The position numbers were made by a program, and so were the translations under genes. DNA of 64,000 bases, from assembly GCA_000230955.3 (NCBI GenBank), contig CP007061.1:186001-250000 (forward strand), read 5' to 3'. Below the pieces are notes generated by a model, which was not told where the DNA came from, did no database searches, and worked only from the letters and a program-made list of their open reading frames with translations. This DNA comes from Halobacterium sp. DL1 (GTDB lineage Archaea; Halobacteriota; Halobacteria; Halobacteriales; Halobacteriaceae). Positions 51,630 to 59,690 of the stretch are shown here, one piece after another. The first letter of the stretch is position 1; the number at the start of each line of letters is the position of its first letter.

Positions 51630-52994
51630 CTAAATGATGCCGCCGATGACGAGCAGGCCGACGACGAGCAGCAGCGTCGCGACCACGCTCCCTCCAGCGA
51701 GTAACTTGTTCTCCATCGCCTTCTCGTGGAGTGGCATTGCGGCGTATTCCTCGCGGAACGCCTCGAGGTTGTCCTCGTCGTAGAAGTACTTCATCTTCAG
51801 CGCGAACCGTTCGGTGACCGCACAACCAGTACAAACCGGCTCGCCTTCCAACCGTTCCGTTTTGGTGTGGCTGTTGCAGGCGATGGCCCCGCAGTTCGGA
51901 CAGTAGGTGTACGTCTCATCGACGCCGCTCGTGTCACAGTGGACGCACCGATGGATGCCGTCCTCGTCTGTTACTCTGGACGGCCCTGCCGCGTAGTACT
52001 CGTAGGGGTAGGTGTACTCCTGGAGTTCCGTCGTCTGTCGAACCTCAGGAAGGTACACCGGTTCGATCGACTGGACCGAGATATCCGAGCGGTTCGGCTC
52101 GCAGGTCTTGTTGTAGGTGACGTTGTTGTCGCCGGTGTAGGTGACCGTCGTCGTGTGGTGCTGCTGGAGCCGCTCGACGGCCCACTCTTTGTACTCGGTC
52201 TGCGTCTGGCCGAACCGGTTCTCCTCGACGTCGTCGAACACCTCCGCGAACTGCTCGGTATCGAGTTCGACCGTCGCGTGGAGGTTCTCGGTGACCAGTG
52301 TCGTGACGTCCTCGTTGACGACCTGCGGCTGCCCGCGTTCGGCGTGGGCAACGAATCGAGTCCGGTCGTTGATCCGGTGGATGACGCCCACCGACGTCTC
52401 GAAGACAGCGTTCGTGTCGGCGGTGACCGCAACCACCGGGCGGAACGTCACCGACGAATGCGGTTTTGGAAGGTCGGCGGCCTCGATGTTCTCGATGTCG
52501 CGGAACGCCTCCGTGACTGGCGCGTCGACGTCGGCGGCCGGGTCATAGGGGCGGAGTGTCTCGTCGCAGAGAATCTCGATGCGCCCGTTGTAGAGGTCGA
52601 GGCCGATCTCGTCGGCGATCCTCCGGAGGTCCTCGCCGTCCAGCAACTCGATTGGGTGGGGGTCGTCGTTCTGCTGGAGGCGGTTTGCGTACTCCTGAGC
52701 AGGGTTCGTAAACCGGCCGGTCGTGACGACCATTCCGCGTTTGGGACCGTCGAAGTCGAACGTCGCGATCGCCGAGTGGAGCTTCTGGACGACCGGCCGC
52801 CCGACAGTCCCCGTGTGCTTGCACTCGACGATAATCGCACGCCGGGTGCCGTCGACGACTTCCTCCATGATGACGTCGCGACCCTCGTCAGCCGTGCGGT
52901 CGGCCTGGCGGACGTTCTCGTAGCCGAGATTGCGGAAGACGTCCTCTACCACGTCCTCGAACTCGAACCCTGAGAGATCGTTCAGTACAGCCAT
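51630..52994 (-). CDS. Mrr-type restriction endonuclease-like protein with zinc ribbon and membrane anchor, 454 aa
   Basis: The N-terminal 110 residues are an Mrr-cat PD-(D/E)XK domain: LSGFEFEDVVEDVFRNLGY, ADEGRDVIM (catalytic Asp) and AIIVECKHTGTVGRPVVQKL (ExK). A middle domain (~150-330) is unrecognised. Residues ~350-390 hold a zinc ribbon (CVHCDTSG...CPNCGAIACN, CTGCAV), and the last ~25 residues form one membrane helix. Tethering of an Mrr-like nuclease to the membrane is unusual but does occur in haloarchaea. It is the only minus-strand gene in this part of the plasmid region. Confidence 0.82.
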   Translation of the reverse strand: MAVLNDLSGFEFEDVVEDVFRNLGYENVRQADRTADEGRDVIMEEVVDGTRRAIIVECKHTGTVGRPVVQKLHSAIATFDFDGPKRGMVVTTGRFTNPAQEYANRLQQNDDPHPIELLDGEDLRRIADEIGLDLYNGRIEILCDETLRPYDPAADVDAPVTEAFRDIENIEAADLPKPHSSVTFRPVVAVTADTNAVFETSVGVIHRINDRTRFVAHAERGQPQVVNEDVTTLVTENLHATVELDTEQFAEVFDDVEENRFGQTQTEYKEWAVERLQQHHTTTVTYTGDNNVTYNKTCEPNRSDISVQSIEPVYLPEVRQTTELQEYTYPYEYYAAGPSRVTDEDGIHRCVHCDTSGVDETYTYCPNCGAIACNSHTKTERLEGEPVCTGCAVTERFALKMKYFYDEDNLEAFREEYAAMPLHEKAMENKLLAGGSVVATLLLVVGLLVIGGII

Positions 52995-53055
52995 CCCGAT
53001 ATATCTGGACAGTACGTTGCAACTGTCAAATACGTTGCCGAACGCAGCTACGTCC

Positions 53056-53087
53056 TGTTTTTGAACCCCTGAGAGGGGTGCGGGGAT
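53056..53087 (+). promoter_or_regulatory. Plasmid leader element
   Basis: GTTTTTGAACCCCTGAGAGG followed by GGTGCGGGG: CCCC pairs with GGGG after a T-run. It is 29 bases before the DUF6166-like gene. Confidence 0.65.
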
Positions 53088-53116
53088 GATCGAACGAGCC
53101 TCCCGCGAACCAACCT

Positions 53117-53521
53117 ATGAGTGGAATCAGCGACGCACGCTCACACGTACAGTCACGGACCTCGGCTGATCCCGACGTCATCTACGTCGGTTACCGTCGT
53201 CGAGGCCGCGCCATCGTCGAGAAGCAATCGGACCAAGAACAGCTCACGCCAGAGCGGAGTCTCGAGCTGGCGAATCACAGTCCTTCGGGCTTCGAATGGG
53301 GATATGGTGGCAGCGGGCCGGCCCAACTTGCACTCGCCCTCCTGCTCGATTACACTGACGATGAGGAGGTGGCGCTTGCGGAGTACAAGGCGTTCAAGAC
53401 CGAAGTGGTGAGCCAGCTAGAGAGTTTAGGACCCGACGACTGCTGGCGACTCACCGGCCGCGAGATAGATGCAGTCCTTCGTGAGATAGTCGACGATCCA
53501 GTCGCACCGTCCGTCAACTAA
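53117..53521 (+). CDS. DUF6166 family protein, 134 aa
   Basis: The sequence VIYVGYRRRGRAIVEKQ followed by LELANHSPSGFEWGYGGSGP and AQLALALLLDYT is the hallmark of DUF6166, which is common on haloarchaeal plasmids and phages. The protein is soluble. It precedes a 92 aa gene by 19 bases, likely in one transcript. Function unknown. Confidence 0.82.
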   Translation: MSGISDARSHVQSRTSADPDVIYVGYRRRGRAIVEKQSDQEQLTPERSLELANHSPSGFEWGYGGSGPAQLALALLLDYTDDEEVALAEYKAFKTEVVSQLESLGPDDCWRLTGREIDAVLREIVDDPVAPSVN

Positions 53522-53540
53522 CGATCACAGAGAGCAATCA

Positions 53541-53819
53541 ATGTCAGAACACACCCAGCAGCCTCGTACGAGCGCAGAATCGCCGCAGAACCGTGAGCGT
53601 CAGGCACCAACCGAGTACGTCGAGCGAAGCGATGTCGGCGTCTCACTCACCGTCAAACTCACTCGTGGTACCGGCACCCGCGATCAAGACAAGATCACGG
53701 CCAAAGTGAAGGGCAAGACGCTCGAAGATGCCCGCGAGGATATGGAAACCCTCCGCGAGTATATCCACGACCTCGCTGAGGACACTCGCCAGATCCAGCC
53801 AGCTAACCCACACGAATAG
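53541..53819 (+). CDS. Small plasmid protein (DUF7389-like), 92 aa
   Basis: A disordered polar N-terminus (~35 residues) is followed by GVSLTVKLTRGTGTRDQDKI and helical LEDAREDMETLREYIHDLAE. The pattern matches small haloarchaeal plasmid proteins annotated DUF7389; I am moderately sure of the number. It follows the DUF6166 gene directly. Function unknown. Confidence 0.65.
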   Translation: MSEHTQQPRTSAESPQNRERQAPTEYVERSDVGVSLTVKLTRGTGTRDQDKITAKVKGKTLEDAREDMETLREYIHDLAEDTRQIQPANPHE

Positions 53820-53859
53820 TACTTCTTTTGACTATTGCACAGAATTGTGTAACCAAAGG

Positions 53860-54519
53860 ATGTACGAAGTGTGCGGTGAGAAGGAACTCAAGGTCGTCCT
53901 CGCGCTTGACCCGGAGGATTCCATCTCAGGCGTCGCGCGGAAGATTGACGAGAACCGGGAGACGATCCGTCGCGTCGTGCATCGCCTCGAGGAGGCGGGA
54001 TACGTCGCGTACGACGATGGGCTCCATCTCGTCGATCAGGCAATCCAAGACGTCGGTCTCGAGTTCCTGACGGCGTCAGCAAACATCTCGCCGCCATCCA
54101 TAGCGGAGGCGTATGTCCTCCCGCAGTTCGCCAGTATGGACTACGCCTTCACTTCCATTGATGCGGTCTACGTCTGGACCCGCGGTGGCTACCAGGTCGC
54201 TCGCGACCCAGAGGACTATCCGCTGTTCATCGCCGTCCACGAATCCGACCTCGACGCTTGGACGGCGTTCTTCGATCGATTTGGAATCCCGACTTCAGAA
54301 GAGCGCCAGCCCGCTACCGACTTCGATGGTGCGATACAGGTTGTTCTGGAGCTACGGCCACAGATCGAAGCCGAGATGGTCGATGGACGGCCCGTCATCC
54401 CACTCCAAGAAACGGCGGCGTTCGCAAACGAGCACTACGCGCACTTCCAGTCGGCGCTCGACATGCTCGGCCGCATGTACGACAGCGTCGACACTGACGC
54501 GAATTACCGTCCAAACTGA
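53860..54519 (+). CDS. Helix-turn-helix regulator with C-terminal sensor-like domain, 219 aa
   Basis: Residues ~1-65 are a winged helix: ELKVVLALDPEDSISGVARK, then RETIRRVVHRLEEAGYVAYD. The C-terminal ~140 residues (SPPSIAEAYVLPQFASMDYA, GYQVARDPEDYPLFIAVHES, FFDRFGIPT) are not recognised; they resemble effector parts of AbiEi-like or transcription-factor proteins from plasmids. I chose ATG 53860; the frame runs further upstream but overlaps the previous gene. It probably regulates plasmid genes. Confidence 0.72.
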   Translation: MYEVCGEKELKVVLALDPEDSISGVARKIDENRETIRRVVHRLEEAGYVAYDDGLHLVDQAIQDVGLEFLTASANISPPSIAEAYVLPQFASMDYAFTSIDAVYVWTRGGYQVARDPEDYPLFIAVHESDLDAWTAFFDRFGIPTSEERQPATDFDGAIQVVLELRPQIEAEMVDGRPVIPLQETAAFANEHYAHFQSALDMLGRMYDSVDTDANYRPN

Positions 54520-54605
54520 CTTGGGATTCTGACAAGGAATGTCTTCGACCGGGAGTGGCCTGGCCGCTGTTTATTGTCGCCTTGAGAGAGCGGAGGCGAA
54601 CAAAA

Positions 54606-54827
54606 GTGAGCAACTCGTCAAACCTATCCGTCGAATCAGACGGTCTCACACCGGAACAGCGTCTTGAACCGCTAAACACTCGACTCATCAACGCTGGTAT
54701 CGCGACGATTCACGACATGGAGACGCTCCGAGCCTGCGTCGCCTACGAGAATGCTAACCAGAACCGGACGCATATTCTGCGACGCCTCGAGTGGAAGGCT
54801 AGGGAGCTCCGTGAGGACAAGGAGTAG
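54606..54827 (+). CDS. Small helical protein, 73 aa
   Basis: A GTG start gives MSNSSNLSVESDGLTPEQRL, followed by helical RLINAGIATIHDMETLRACV and AYENANQNRTHILRRLEWKA. It is likely a helical-bundle protein. It is followed within 10 bases by the TTAACCAAC inverted repeat. Function unknown. Confidence 0.6.
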   Translation: MSNSSNLSVESDGLTPEQRLEPLNTRLINAGIATIHDMETLRACVAYENANQNRTHILRRLEWKARELREDKE

Positions 54828-54836
54828 ATTCCGGTC

Positions 54837-54877
54837 TTAACCAACAATCCCGAGTTGTATCACTAATTGTTGGTTAA
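54837..54877. repeat. Inverted repeat TTAACCAACAAT...ATTGTTGGTTAA
   Basis: This is the best copy of the family: exact 12-bp arms with 17 bases between them. It sits 9 bases after one stop and 12 bases before the next leader element at 54889. Confidence 0.7.
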
Positions 54878-54888
54878 TAGAATGTAGT

Positions 54889-54926
54889 CCCGGTTTTTCG
54901 AGCCCCTGAATGGATGCGGGGCGGCC
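54889..54926 (+). promoter_or_regulatory. Plasmid leader element
   Basis: GGTTTTTCGAGCCCCTGAAT followed by GGATGCGGGGCGG. CCCC pairs with GGGG after the T-run. It is 24 bases before the DUF6610-like gene. Confidence 0.65.
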
Positions 54927-54950
54927 AGCAGCGGCCTCGCAAGCCCAGTC

Positions 54951-55952
54951 ATGTCCCTCGATCTGAGTGCAAATTCCAACACGGCTAGTGAAATCGCTGC
55001 CGCCAGACAAGCCGACGTCGTGGCCTTCCTCCATCGAGCGCCGTTCACCCTGGATGCCTATAAGGTCGGATTCCTACCCGGGTTCCGAGAGGACTGTGGA
55101 TACCAGCAGAGCCAGTATCAGGACCTGAATATCCCCGTCGGAATGCTCGACAACGACTTCCGGAACCCCAATCTGGATCGATTCGTCGATCGGTTCTTCG
55201 AGCACGAACCATGGGTCGGTGTCATAGGCGATGTCTACGAACGCGACGACGTCGATGACCATGTCGCCGCTGCTCGCGAGATTCAGGCCAGCTACCCCGA
55301 GGCCGAGCTCATTATCGTCCCGAAGTCACGATCGGTGATCGACGCGGTTCCCGATGACATCGTCCTCGGATATTCGCGTGGCTACGCCGACCGGTTGGCC
55401 CACGAGTTCTCCGAGCCGACCGATTGGCGCGGTCGTCACGTCCACATCCTCGGCGGGAGCCCACCCAAGCAACTCGAGGCCATCCAGCAGCTGACCCGAC
55501 CGACGCTCTCTGCCGATCCACCAGCCGACATCGTGGGCGTCGACTGGAACGGACTCCATCGCGGCGCACAGTTCGGCGAGTTCTGGACGGCCGACGGCTG
55601 GGACGACAGCGGTCGCGACGCCGATCACGTCACCGTTCGGAAGACGGTGCGCCATAGTCTCGCTCGAATACGTGAGTTCTGGAAGTCCCACGGGATCTGG
55701 CCCGAGACGACACCACAGGACGCGGGGTTACACATCGAGTACGGGGGGCCGAGCCCAGCCGATCTCGAGGAAGCCGCCTGCACCGAATGCGAGGCAAACG
55801 TCTGGCGAACACGTCGCGGCCCTTTCGTCGCTGAATACGACACTGGCGCAGTCTGTGGATACTGCAGCTACGAGTGCTACTTCAGCCACCGTCACCGGAA
55901 CAACCTGGAGGAGATCGCCGGCGAGCAGAGCGTCTACCTCCCCCCGGCGTGA
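54951..55952 (+). CDS. DUF6610-like protein with C-terminal zinc site, 333 aa
   Basis: Conserved-looking segments are YKVGFLPGFREDCGYQQSQY, VGMLDNDFRNPNLDRF, IVLGYSRGYADRLAH, HVHILGGSPPKQLEAI and DIVGVDWNGLHRGAQFGEFW. The C-terminus has CTECEANVW and CGYCSYECYFSH, a zinc site. It fits a haloarchaeal plasmid/phage family annotated DUF6610. The HILGG...PP segment and the trailing zinc site recall tRNA-guanine transglycosylase/DpdA-type proteins, but this is a weak impression. It follows a leader element. Confidence 0.7.
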   Translation: MSLDLSANSNTASEIAAARQADVVAFLHRAPFTLDAYKVGFLPGFREDCGYQQSQYQDLNIPVGMLDNDFRNPNLDRFVDRFFEHEPWVGVIGDVYERDDVDDHVAAAREIQASYPEAELIIVPKSRSVIDAVPDDIVLGYSRGYADRLAHEFSEPTDWRGRHVHILGGSPPKQLEAIQQLTRPTLSADPPADIVGVDWNGLHRGAQFGEFWTADGWDDSGRDADHVTVRKTVRHSLARIREFWKSHGIWPETTPQDAGLHIEYGGPSPADLEEAACTECEANVWRTRRGPFVAEYDTGAVCGYCSYECYFSHRHRNNLEEIAGEQSVYLPPA

Positions 55953-55962
55953 CTTCGCGACC

Positions 55963-56000
55963 TGTTTTTCGTGCCCCCAGAGAGGGCGAGGGCTCCTTCG
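55963..56000 (+). promoter_or_regulatory. Plasmid leader element
   Basis: GTTTTTCGTGCCCCCAGAGA followed by GGGCGAGGGCTCC. CCC pairs with GGG after the T-run. It is 24 bases before the gene at 56024. Confidence 0.6.
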
Positions 56001-56023
56001 AAAGCTCTCAGAGGTGACTTCCA

Positions 56024-56371
56024 GTGAGTCAACAACAGAGTCCCGACACCGTCTCGATCGACGAGATCCCGGTCGATATCGACAACACGCAATCAGCGGA
56101 GGTCGATCCCGCCGACGTCCCCGACGAAATCGAATCCATCACCCGTGGACTCGCCGGTGAGCAGCCGCCGACGAATCCGCTGGTCGTGCTGAAAGCGGCC
56201 CGATGGTGGTACATTCACGGCAAGGGCGGCACGGACCCCGCCTTCCAATGGGCTATCGAGTGGGCACGTCACCTTGCGACCGATACGCCTAGCGACGTCG
56301 AGCGGTTCGACGAGTTCCTCGAGTACCTCGTCACAGTCGGCTTCGCGGACGAACGCCACGAGCTCCGCTGA
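56024..56371 (+). CDS. Plasmid-type hypothetical protein, 115 aa
   Basis: An acidic N-terminal tail of ~45 residues is followed by a helical domain (NPLVVLKAARWWYIHGKGG, FQWAIEWARHLATDTPSDVE, FDEFLEYLVTVGFADERH). The start is GTG 56024. No function can be assigned. Confidence 0.65.
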   Translation: MSQQQSPDTVSIDEIPVDIDNTQSAEVDPADVPDEIESITRGLAGEQPPTNPLVVLKAARWWYIHGKGGTDPAFQWAIEWARHLATDTPSDVERFDEFLEYLVTVGFADERHELR

Positions 56372-56381
56372 CCGACAGAGC

Positions 56382-56415
56382 GGTTTTTTGAACGCCCCTG
56401 AGGGGTGCGGCGCGG
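56382..56415 (+). promoter_or_regulatory. Plasmid leader element
   Basis: GGTTTTTTGAACGCCCCTGA followed by GGGGTGCGGCGC: CCCC pairs with GGGG. It is 43 bases before the ArdC-like gene. Confidence 0.65.
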
Positions 56416-56458
56416 TCTGAACAGACGCAGTCGCCGTGAACTTGATTCGGTGAATACA

Positions 56459-57391
56459 ATGGCTACGACCAGTGACTCGTCGGTCTCCTTTGACCAGACC
56501 GACACGCGATCAGACGAGATGAACAGCACTATCGAACAGTGGATCGACGACCTCGTCGCCGGCGTCGACGACGCGCAGGCCAGCGCGGAGTTCCAGGAGT
56601 GGCTTGACGTCCAGAGTCGCTTCCACGACTACTCCTACCGGAACACGCTCCTCATCAAGCGGCAGTGTCCCGAGGCAACGCGGGTGGCGGGCTACCGGAC
56701 GTGGCAGGAGGAGTTCGACCGCCACGTCACGGAGGGCGAATCGGCTATCTGGATCTGGGCACCAATCATCACGAACCAGTGTCCGGAGTGCGAGAACTCG
56801 CCGAGCTACCACAAGAGCAGCGACTGTGAGTACGACGAGACGCCACCCGAGGAGTGGTCCGAGGGCCTGGTCGGGTTCAAGCCCGCACCGGTGTTTGACA
56901 TCTCCCAGACCGAGGGCGAACCGCTCCCCGACCTCGACACTGAGGCGACTGGGGACGCTGGCGACCTCGTTGGTCAACTGACCGACGCCTCGGATGAACT
57001 CGGCGTGACGGTGCAGATCATTCCAGCAGACGAGTGGACCCACGGTGAGGCAAAGGGCATTTGCGAGCAACTGAGTCTCGTCGATATGCAGCCGCGTGTC
57101 GAGGTACGGGGTCGGAAGAACGACGCTGATCTCGCCCGGACACTGATTCACGAGTACGCGCACGCCCTGCTCCACTTTGACGTCGACGACGACACCGAGC
57201 GGTCGAAACGCGAAGTCGAGGCCGAAGCCGTCGCGTACGTCGTCGGGCGGTACTGCGGACTCGATACCAGCGGCTCGGCGTTCTACCTCGCAGCCTGGGA
57301 GTCGGACGATCCCGAGGTTGTTCGCGAGCGGCTTGGACGGATCAGTACGTCGGCGCAGGAAGTCATCGACACACTCGAAGCGAGAGAGTAA
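56459..57391 (+). CDS. ArdC-like antirestriction protein with metalloprotease domain, 310 aa
   Basis: Residues ~25-110 resemble the ArdC ssDNA-binding N-terminal domain (FQEWLDVQSRFHDYSYRNTL, CPEATRVAGYRTWQEEF). A four-Cys insertion (CPECENSPSYHKSSDCEYDE) comes next. Residues ~190-300 are an M78/ImmA-type zinc metalloprotease: HEYAHALLH with downstream REVEAEAVAYVV. ArdC proteins protect incoming plasmids from restriction in the recipient. The start ATG 56459 follows the leader element. Confidence 0.82.
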   Translation: MATTSDSSVSFDQTDTRSDEMNSTIEQWIDDLVAGVDDAQASAEFQEWLDVQSRFHDYSYRNTLLIKRQCPEATRVAGYRTWQEEFDRHVTEGESAIWIWAPIITNQCPECENSPSYHKSSDCEYDETPPEEWSEGLVGFKPAPVFDISQTEGEPLPDLDTEATGDAGDLVGQLTDASDELGVTVQIIPADEWTHGEAKGICEQLSLVDMQPRVEVRGRKNDADLARTLIHEYAHALLHFDVDDDTERSKREVEAEAVAYVVGRYCGLDTSGSAFYLAAWESDDPEVVRERLGRISTSAQEVIDTLEARE

Positions 57392-57394
57392 CTC

Positions 57395-57435
57395 TTAACC
57401 AACGTTCTTCCCCGTGATCTCCTTCCGTTAGTTAA
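57395..57435. repeat. Degenerate inverted repeat of the TTAACCAAC family
   Basis: TTAACCAACG at 57395 faces CGTTAGTTAA at 57426, so one base of the core is changed. It starts 4 bases after the ArdC-like stop. Location and size match the other three copies. Confidence 0.5.
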
Positions 57436-57513
57436 CCGGGTTGGGCCCGTCAGCGAGCGGTGGTACAACACTCAAGTCGGTACGGTTGTATATTCTATGT
57501 ACGAAACGCAGGT

Positions 57514-58344
57514 GTGGGAACCATAGAACAAACGCAAAGTAATCGGCAGGGGCTCTCAACTCGGGAAAGTCGGCTCCTCTCGCGGCTTGCCGCTGAGGGC
57601 CACCAGATCATCTCGGTCGACGACATCGAGACGACCCTGGAGGTCGCTCCGAACGCCGCCCGGGAGATCGCGTCCCGACTCACGGAGAAGGGATGGCTCG
57701 ACCGACTCTTCCCGGGAACATACCTCATCGTCCCGCTCGCGGCCGGCGAGAAGTCCATGTACACGACCCATGAGTACCTCATCGCCGCCCACGTCGCCGA
57801 GCCAATGTACATCGGCTACTACAGCGCGCTCAGCCACCACGGGCTGACCGAACAGGTTCCCCGGACAGTCTACGTCGTGACACCAACCCGGGCCCAGAGC
57901 CGGGAGATTCACGGCGTGCCCTACCGCGTCACGACGGTCACCGGCCGGAAGTTCTTCGGCACGACGCCGACCTCCATCGAGGGGACCACCATCCAGGTCA
58001 GCGACTTGGAGAAGACCCTCGTCGATTGTGCTGACCATCCCGGGTTCTGTGGCGGCATCCGCGAGCTCGCGTGCGCAATGCGCGCCGCCGACGAACAAGG
58101 CTGTTCCTGGGAAACCGTCGGCGAGTATCTCGAGCGCCTCGACAACGGCGCCGCGACCAAGCGGATCGTCTACCTCGCCGACCAGCTTGGCATCGGCCTT
58201 CCCACCCGAGAGGGGCTCGTCGCGTCGTTCACGAGTGGCTATTCCCTGCTGGACCCCACGCGTCCCGAGACCGGGTCGACAGCCAGCACGTACCGGGTCC
58301 GCATCAATATCGAGCTGGACACGCTGGCGCCGACGGAGTCCTAG
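57514..58344 (+). CDS. AbiEi-type antitoxin/regulator, 276 aa
   Basis: The N-terminal part is an AbiEi_4-like winged helix: STRESRLLSRLAAEGHQIIS, then VAPNAAREIASRLTEKGWLD. The next part (LFPGTYLIVPLAAGEK, YIGYYSALSHHGLTEQVPRT, VYVVTPTRAQSREIHG) matches the classical AbiEi core that precedes nucleotidyltransferase toxins. The start is uncertain: GTG 57514 or the earlier frame from 57460. A nucleotidyltransferase gene follows after 82 bases with its own TATA-like sequence, so it may not be the partner. Confidence 0.78.
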   Translation: MGTIEQTQSNRQGLSTRESRLLSRLAAEGHQIISVDDIETTLEVAPNAAREIASRLTEKGWLDRLFPGTYLIVPLAAGEKSMYTTHEYLIAAHVAEPMYIGYYSALSHHGLTEQVPRTVYVVTPTRAQSREIHGVPYRVTTVTGRKFFGTTPTSIEGTTIQVSDLEKTLVDCADHPGFCGGIRELACAMRAADEQGCSWETVGEYLERLDNGAATKRIVYLADQLGIGLPTREGLVASFTSGYSLLDPTRPETGSTASTYRVRINIELDTLAPTES

Positions 58345-58426
58345 CTGAATCGGCTAACTCGCAGCGCAAAGCAGCCTGCTGCGTGACGCCGCCATCTATT
58401 TATAGGTCGTTGCACAAAATCAGATA

Positions 58427-59116
58427 GTGTCTGAAATGGCGAAACAGGATATAACGGTCTGTATCGATGCGTATCCCGACCCGGACACCGATGTCTTTCG
58501 CATCGGCGCCGCGGACGACATCCTCCGCCTGCTCGTCGACGCCCACGACACGGAGTTCTCGATCCCTGAACTCGTCGACGCCACGGGTGTTACTCGGTCG
58601 ACGGTCTGGCGGGCCGTCGATCTCCTCGACAGTATCGACGCCATCCAGATTCGAGAAACGCCTCAACGCAACTACATCGCGATCAACCCAGACCGTCTCC
58701 AGAAGGACGACCCGATCCTTGGCATCTCTCAATCAGAATTCCACGCGCCGATCCGAGCATTCGTCGACCGCGTCCAAGCCACGACCGCCGACGCCGACGA
58801 CATCAACGACCTCCTTGGGATCGTCATCTTTGGAAGCGTCGCTCGGGGGGAGGCAGACCGACAGAGCGATATCGATTGCTTCGTGGTCGTCGATGGCAAC
58901 CGGACGACAGCCCGCCGGCAGATAACCGACGTCGTCGCCGATCTCCAGTCCGAGCGGTTCGACGGTGACCGATTCGTGTTCGAACCGTACGTCGAATCTG
59001 CAGAGAGCGCTGGGAGAGCCGGATCGAAGCTCCACGAGATCTTCACCGAGGGGATTACAGTATACGGGAGCGACCGCCTCGACGAGATCCGCAAGGAGGT
59101 CGTCGCCGATGAGTAG
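58427..59116 (+). CDS. HTH-nucleotidyltransferase (MNT-type) protein, 229 aa
   Basis: Residues ~25-85 are a winged helix (DDILRLLVDAHDTEFSIPEL, TRSTVWRAVDLLDSIDAI). Residues ~115-200 are a minimal nucleotidyltransferase: LGIVIFGSVARGEADRQSDI (GSxARG...DxD) and DCFVVVDG. It overlaps the HEPN-like gene by 8 bases, as is usual for MNT-HEPN toxin-antitoxin pairs, where the nucleotidyltransferase neutralises the HEPN toxin by adenylylation. The start GTG 58427 or Met 4 is possible. Confidence 0.8.
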   Translation: MSEMAKQDITVCIDAYPDPDTDVFRIGAADDILRLLVDAHDTEFSIPELVDATGVTRSTVWRAVDLLDSIDAIQIRETPQRNYIAINPDRLQKDDPILGISQSEFHAPIRAFVDRVQATTADADDINDLLGIVIFGSVARGEADRQSDIDCFVVVDGNRTTARRQITDVVADLQSERFDGDRFVFEPYVESAESAGRAGSKLHEIFTEGITVYGSDRLDEIRKEVVADE

Positions 59117-59606
59117 TACGCGCATCGAAGCCCTCATCGACGAGGTGCAAGCAGCATTCGACCGCCGTCCGACGGACATCGAAGCCGGGCTCGATGTCGA
59201 GGACGCCGCCCTGCTCCAGCTACGGAAGGCCTGTCGCTTGCTCGCCGGCGCCGAGGCCCTCCGGGATGCCAGCTACTATACGCTCGTCATTGAGGCGTCG
59301 TTTGTCGCAATTGAACGCACCGTCGAATTTCGGCTCCTCGAGCGCGGCACGATGCAGCCGGATGATCTCCCCGGTACCCACCCTGGTGTCTATCGGGAGG
59401 CTGCAGCAGCCGGTGTCTTCGGGGAGTCGATGGCCGCGGACCTCGCGGATCTCTGGCGCGACCACCGCGCAAAGACCTACTATCAGGACGGCCTTGCCTC
59501 CGCAGGGCGTGCCGACGCGATGTACGAACTCGCCACTGAACTTCACGCATACGTAACTGGCCGGTCTCGACAGGGCCACGAGTGTATCTGCGGAGAGACA
59601 ACGTAG
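59109..59606 (+). CDS. HEPN-like toxin candidate, 165 aa
   Basis: An all-helical protein with an 8-base overlap with the upstream nucleotidyltransferase gene. Segments LQLRKACRLLAGAEALRDAS and YYTLVIEASFVAIERTVEFR, then DLADLWRDHRAKTYYQDGLA resemble a HEPN fold. The canonical RxxxxH pair is not clear, although RDHRAKTYY occupies the expected place. HEPN proteins of this class are usually RNases. Identity as a toxin rests on gene pairing. Confidence 0.68.
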   Translation: MSSTRIEALIDEVQAAFDRRPTDIEAGLDVEDAALLQLRKACRLLAGAEALRDASYYTLVIEASFVAIERTVEFRLLERGTMQPDDLPGTHPGVYREAAAAGVFGESMAADLADLWRDHRAKTYYQDGLASAGRADAMYELATELHAYVTGRSRQGHECICGETT

Positions 59607-59648
59607 CGAATTCGTCACTGCCAGAAGACCGCAGTAGGGCGAGTCTAG

Positions 59649-59690
59649 TTAACCAACGCAGAGAGGTGATACGATGAATCTGTTGGTTAA
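59649..59690. repeat. Inverted repeat TTAACCAAC...GTTGGTTAA
   Basis: Exact 9-bp arms with 24 bases between them, the fourth copy of the family. Its right arm directly touches the leader element at 59691, as the copy at 54837 lies next to the leader at 54889. Confidence 0.6.

Noticed and set aside
51726-52973. A 415-codon open frame on the plus strand opposite the Mrr-like gene
   Set aside because: It is the complement of a real minus-strand gene in GC-rich DNA. The translation is rich in Val, Arg and Leu with no domain, while the minus strand shows a clear Mrr fold.
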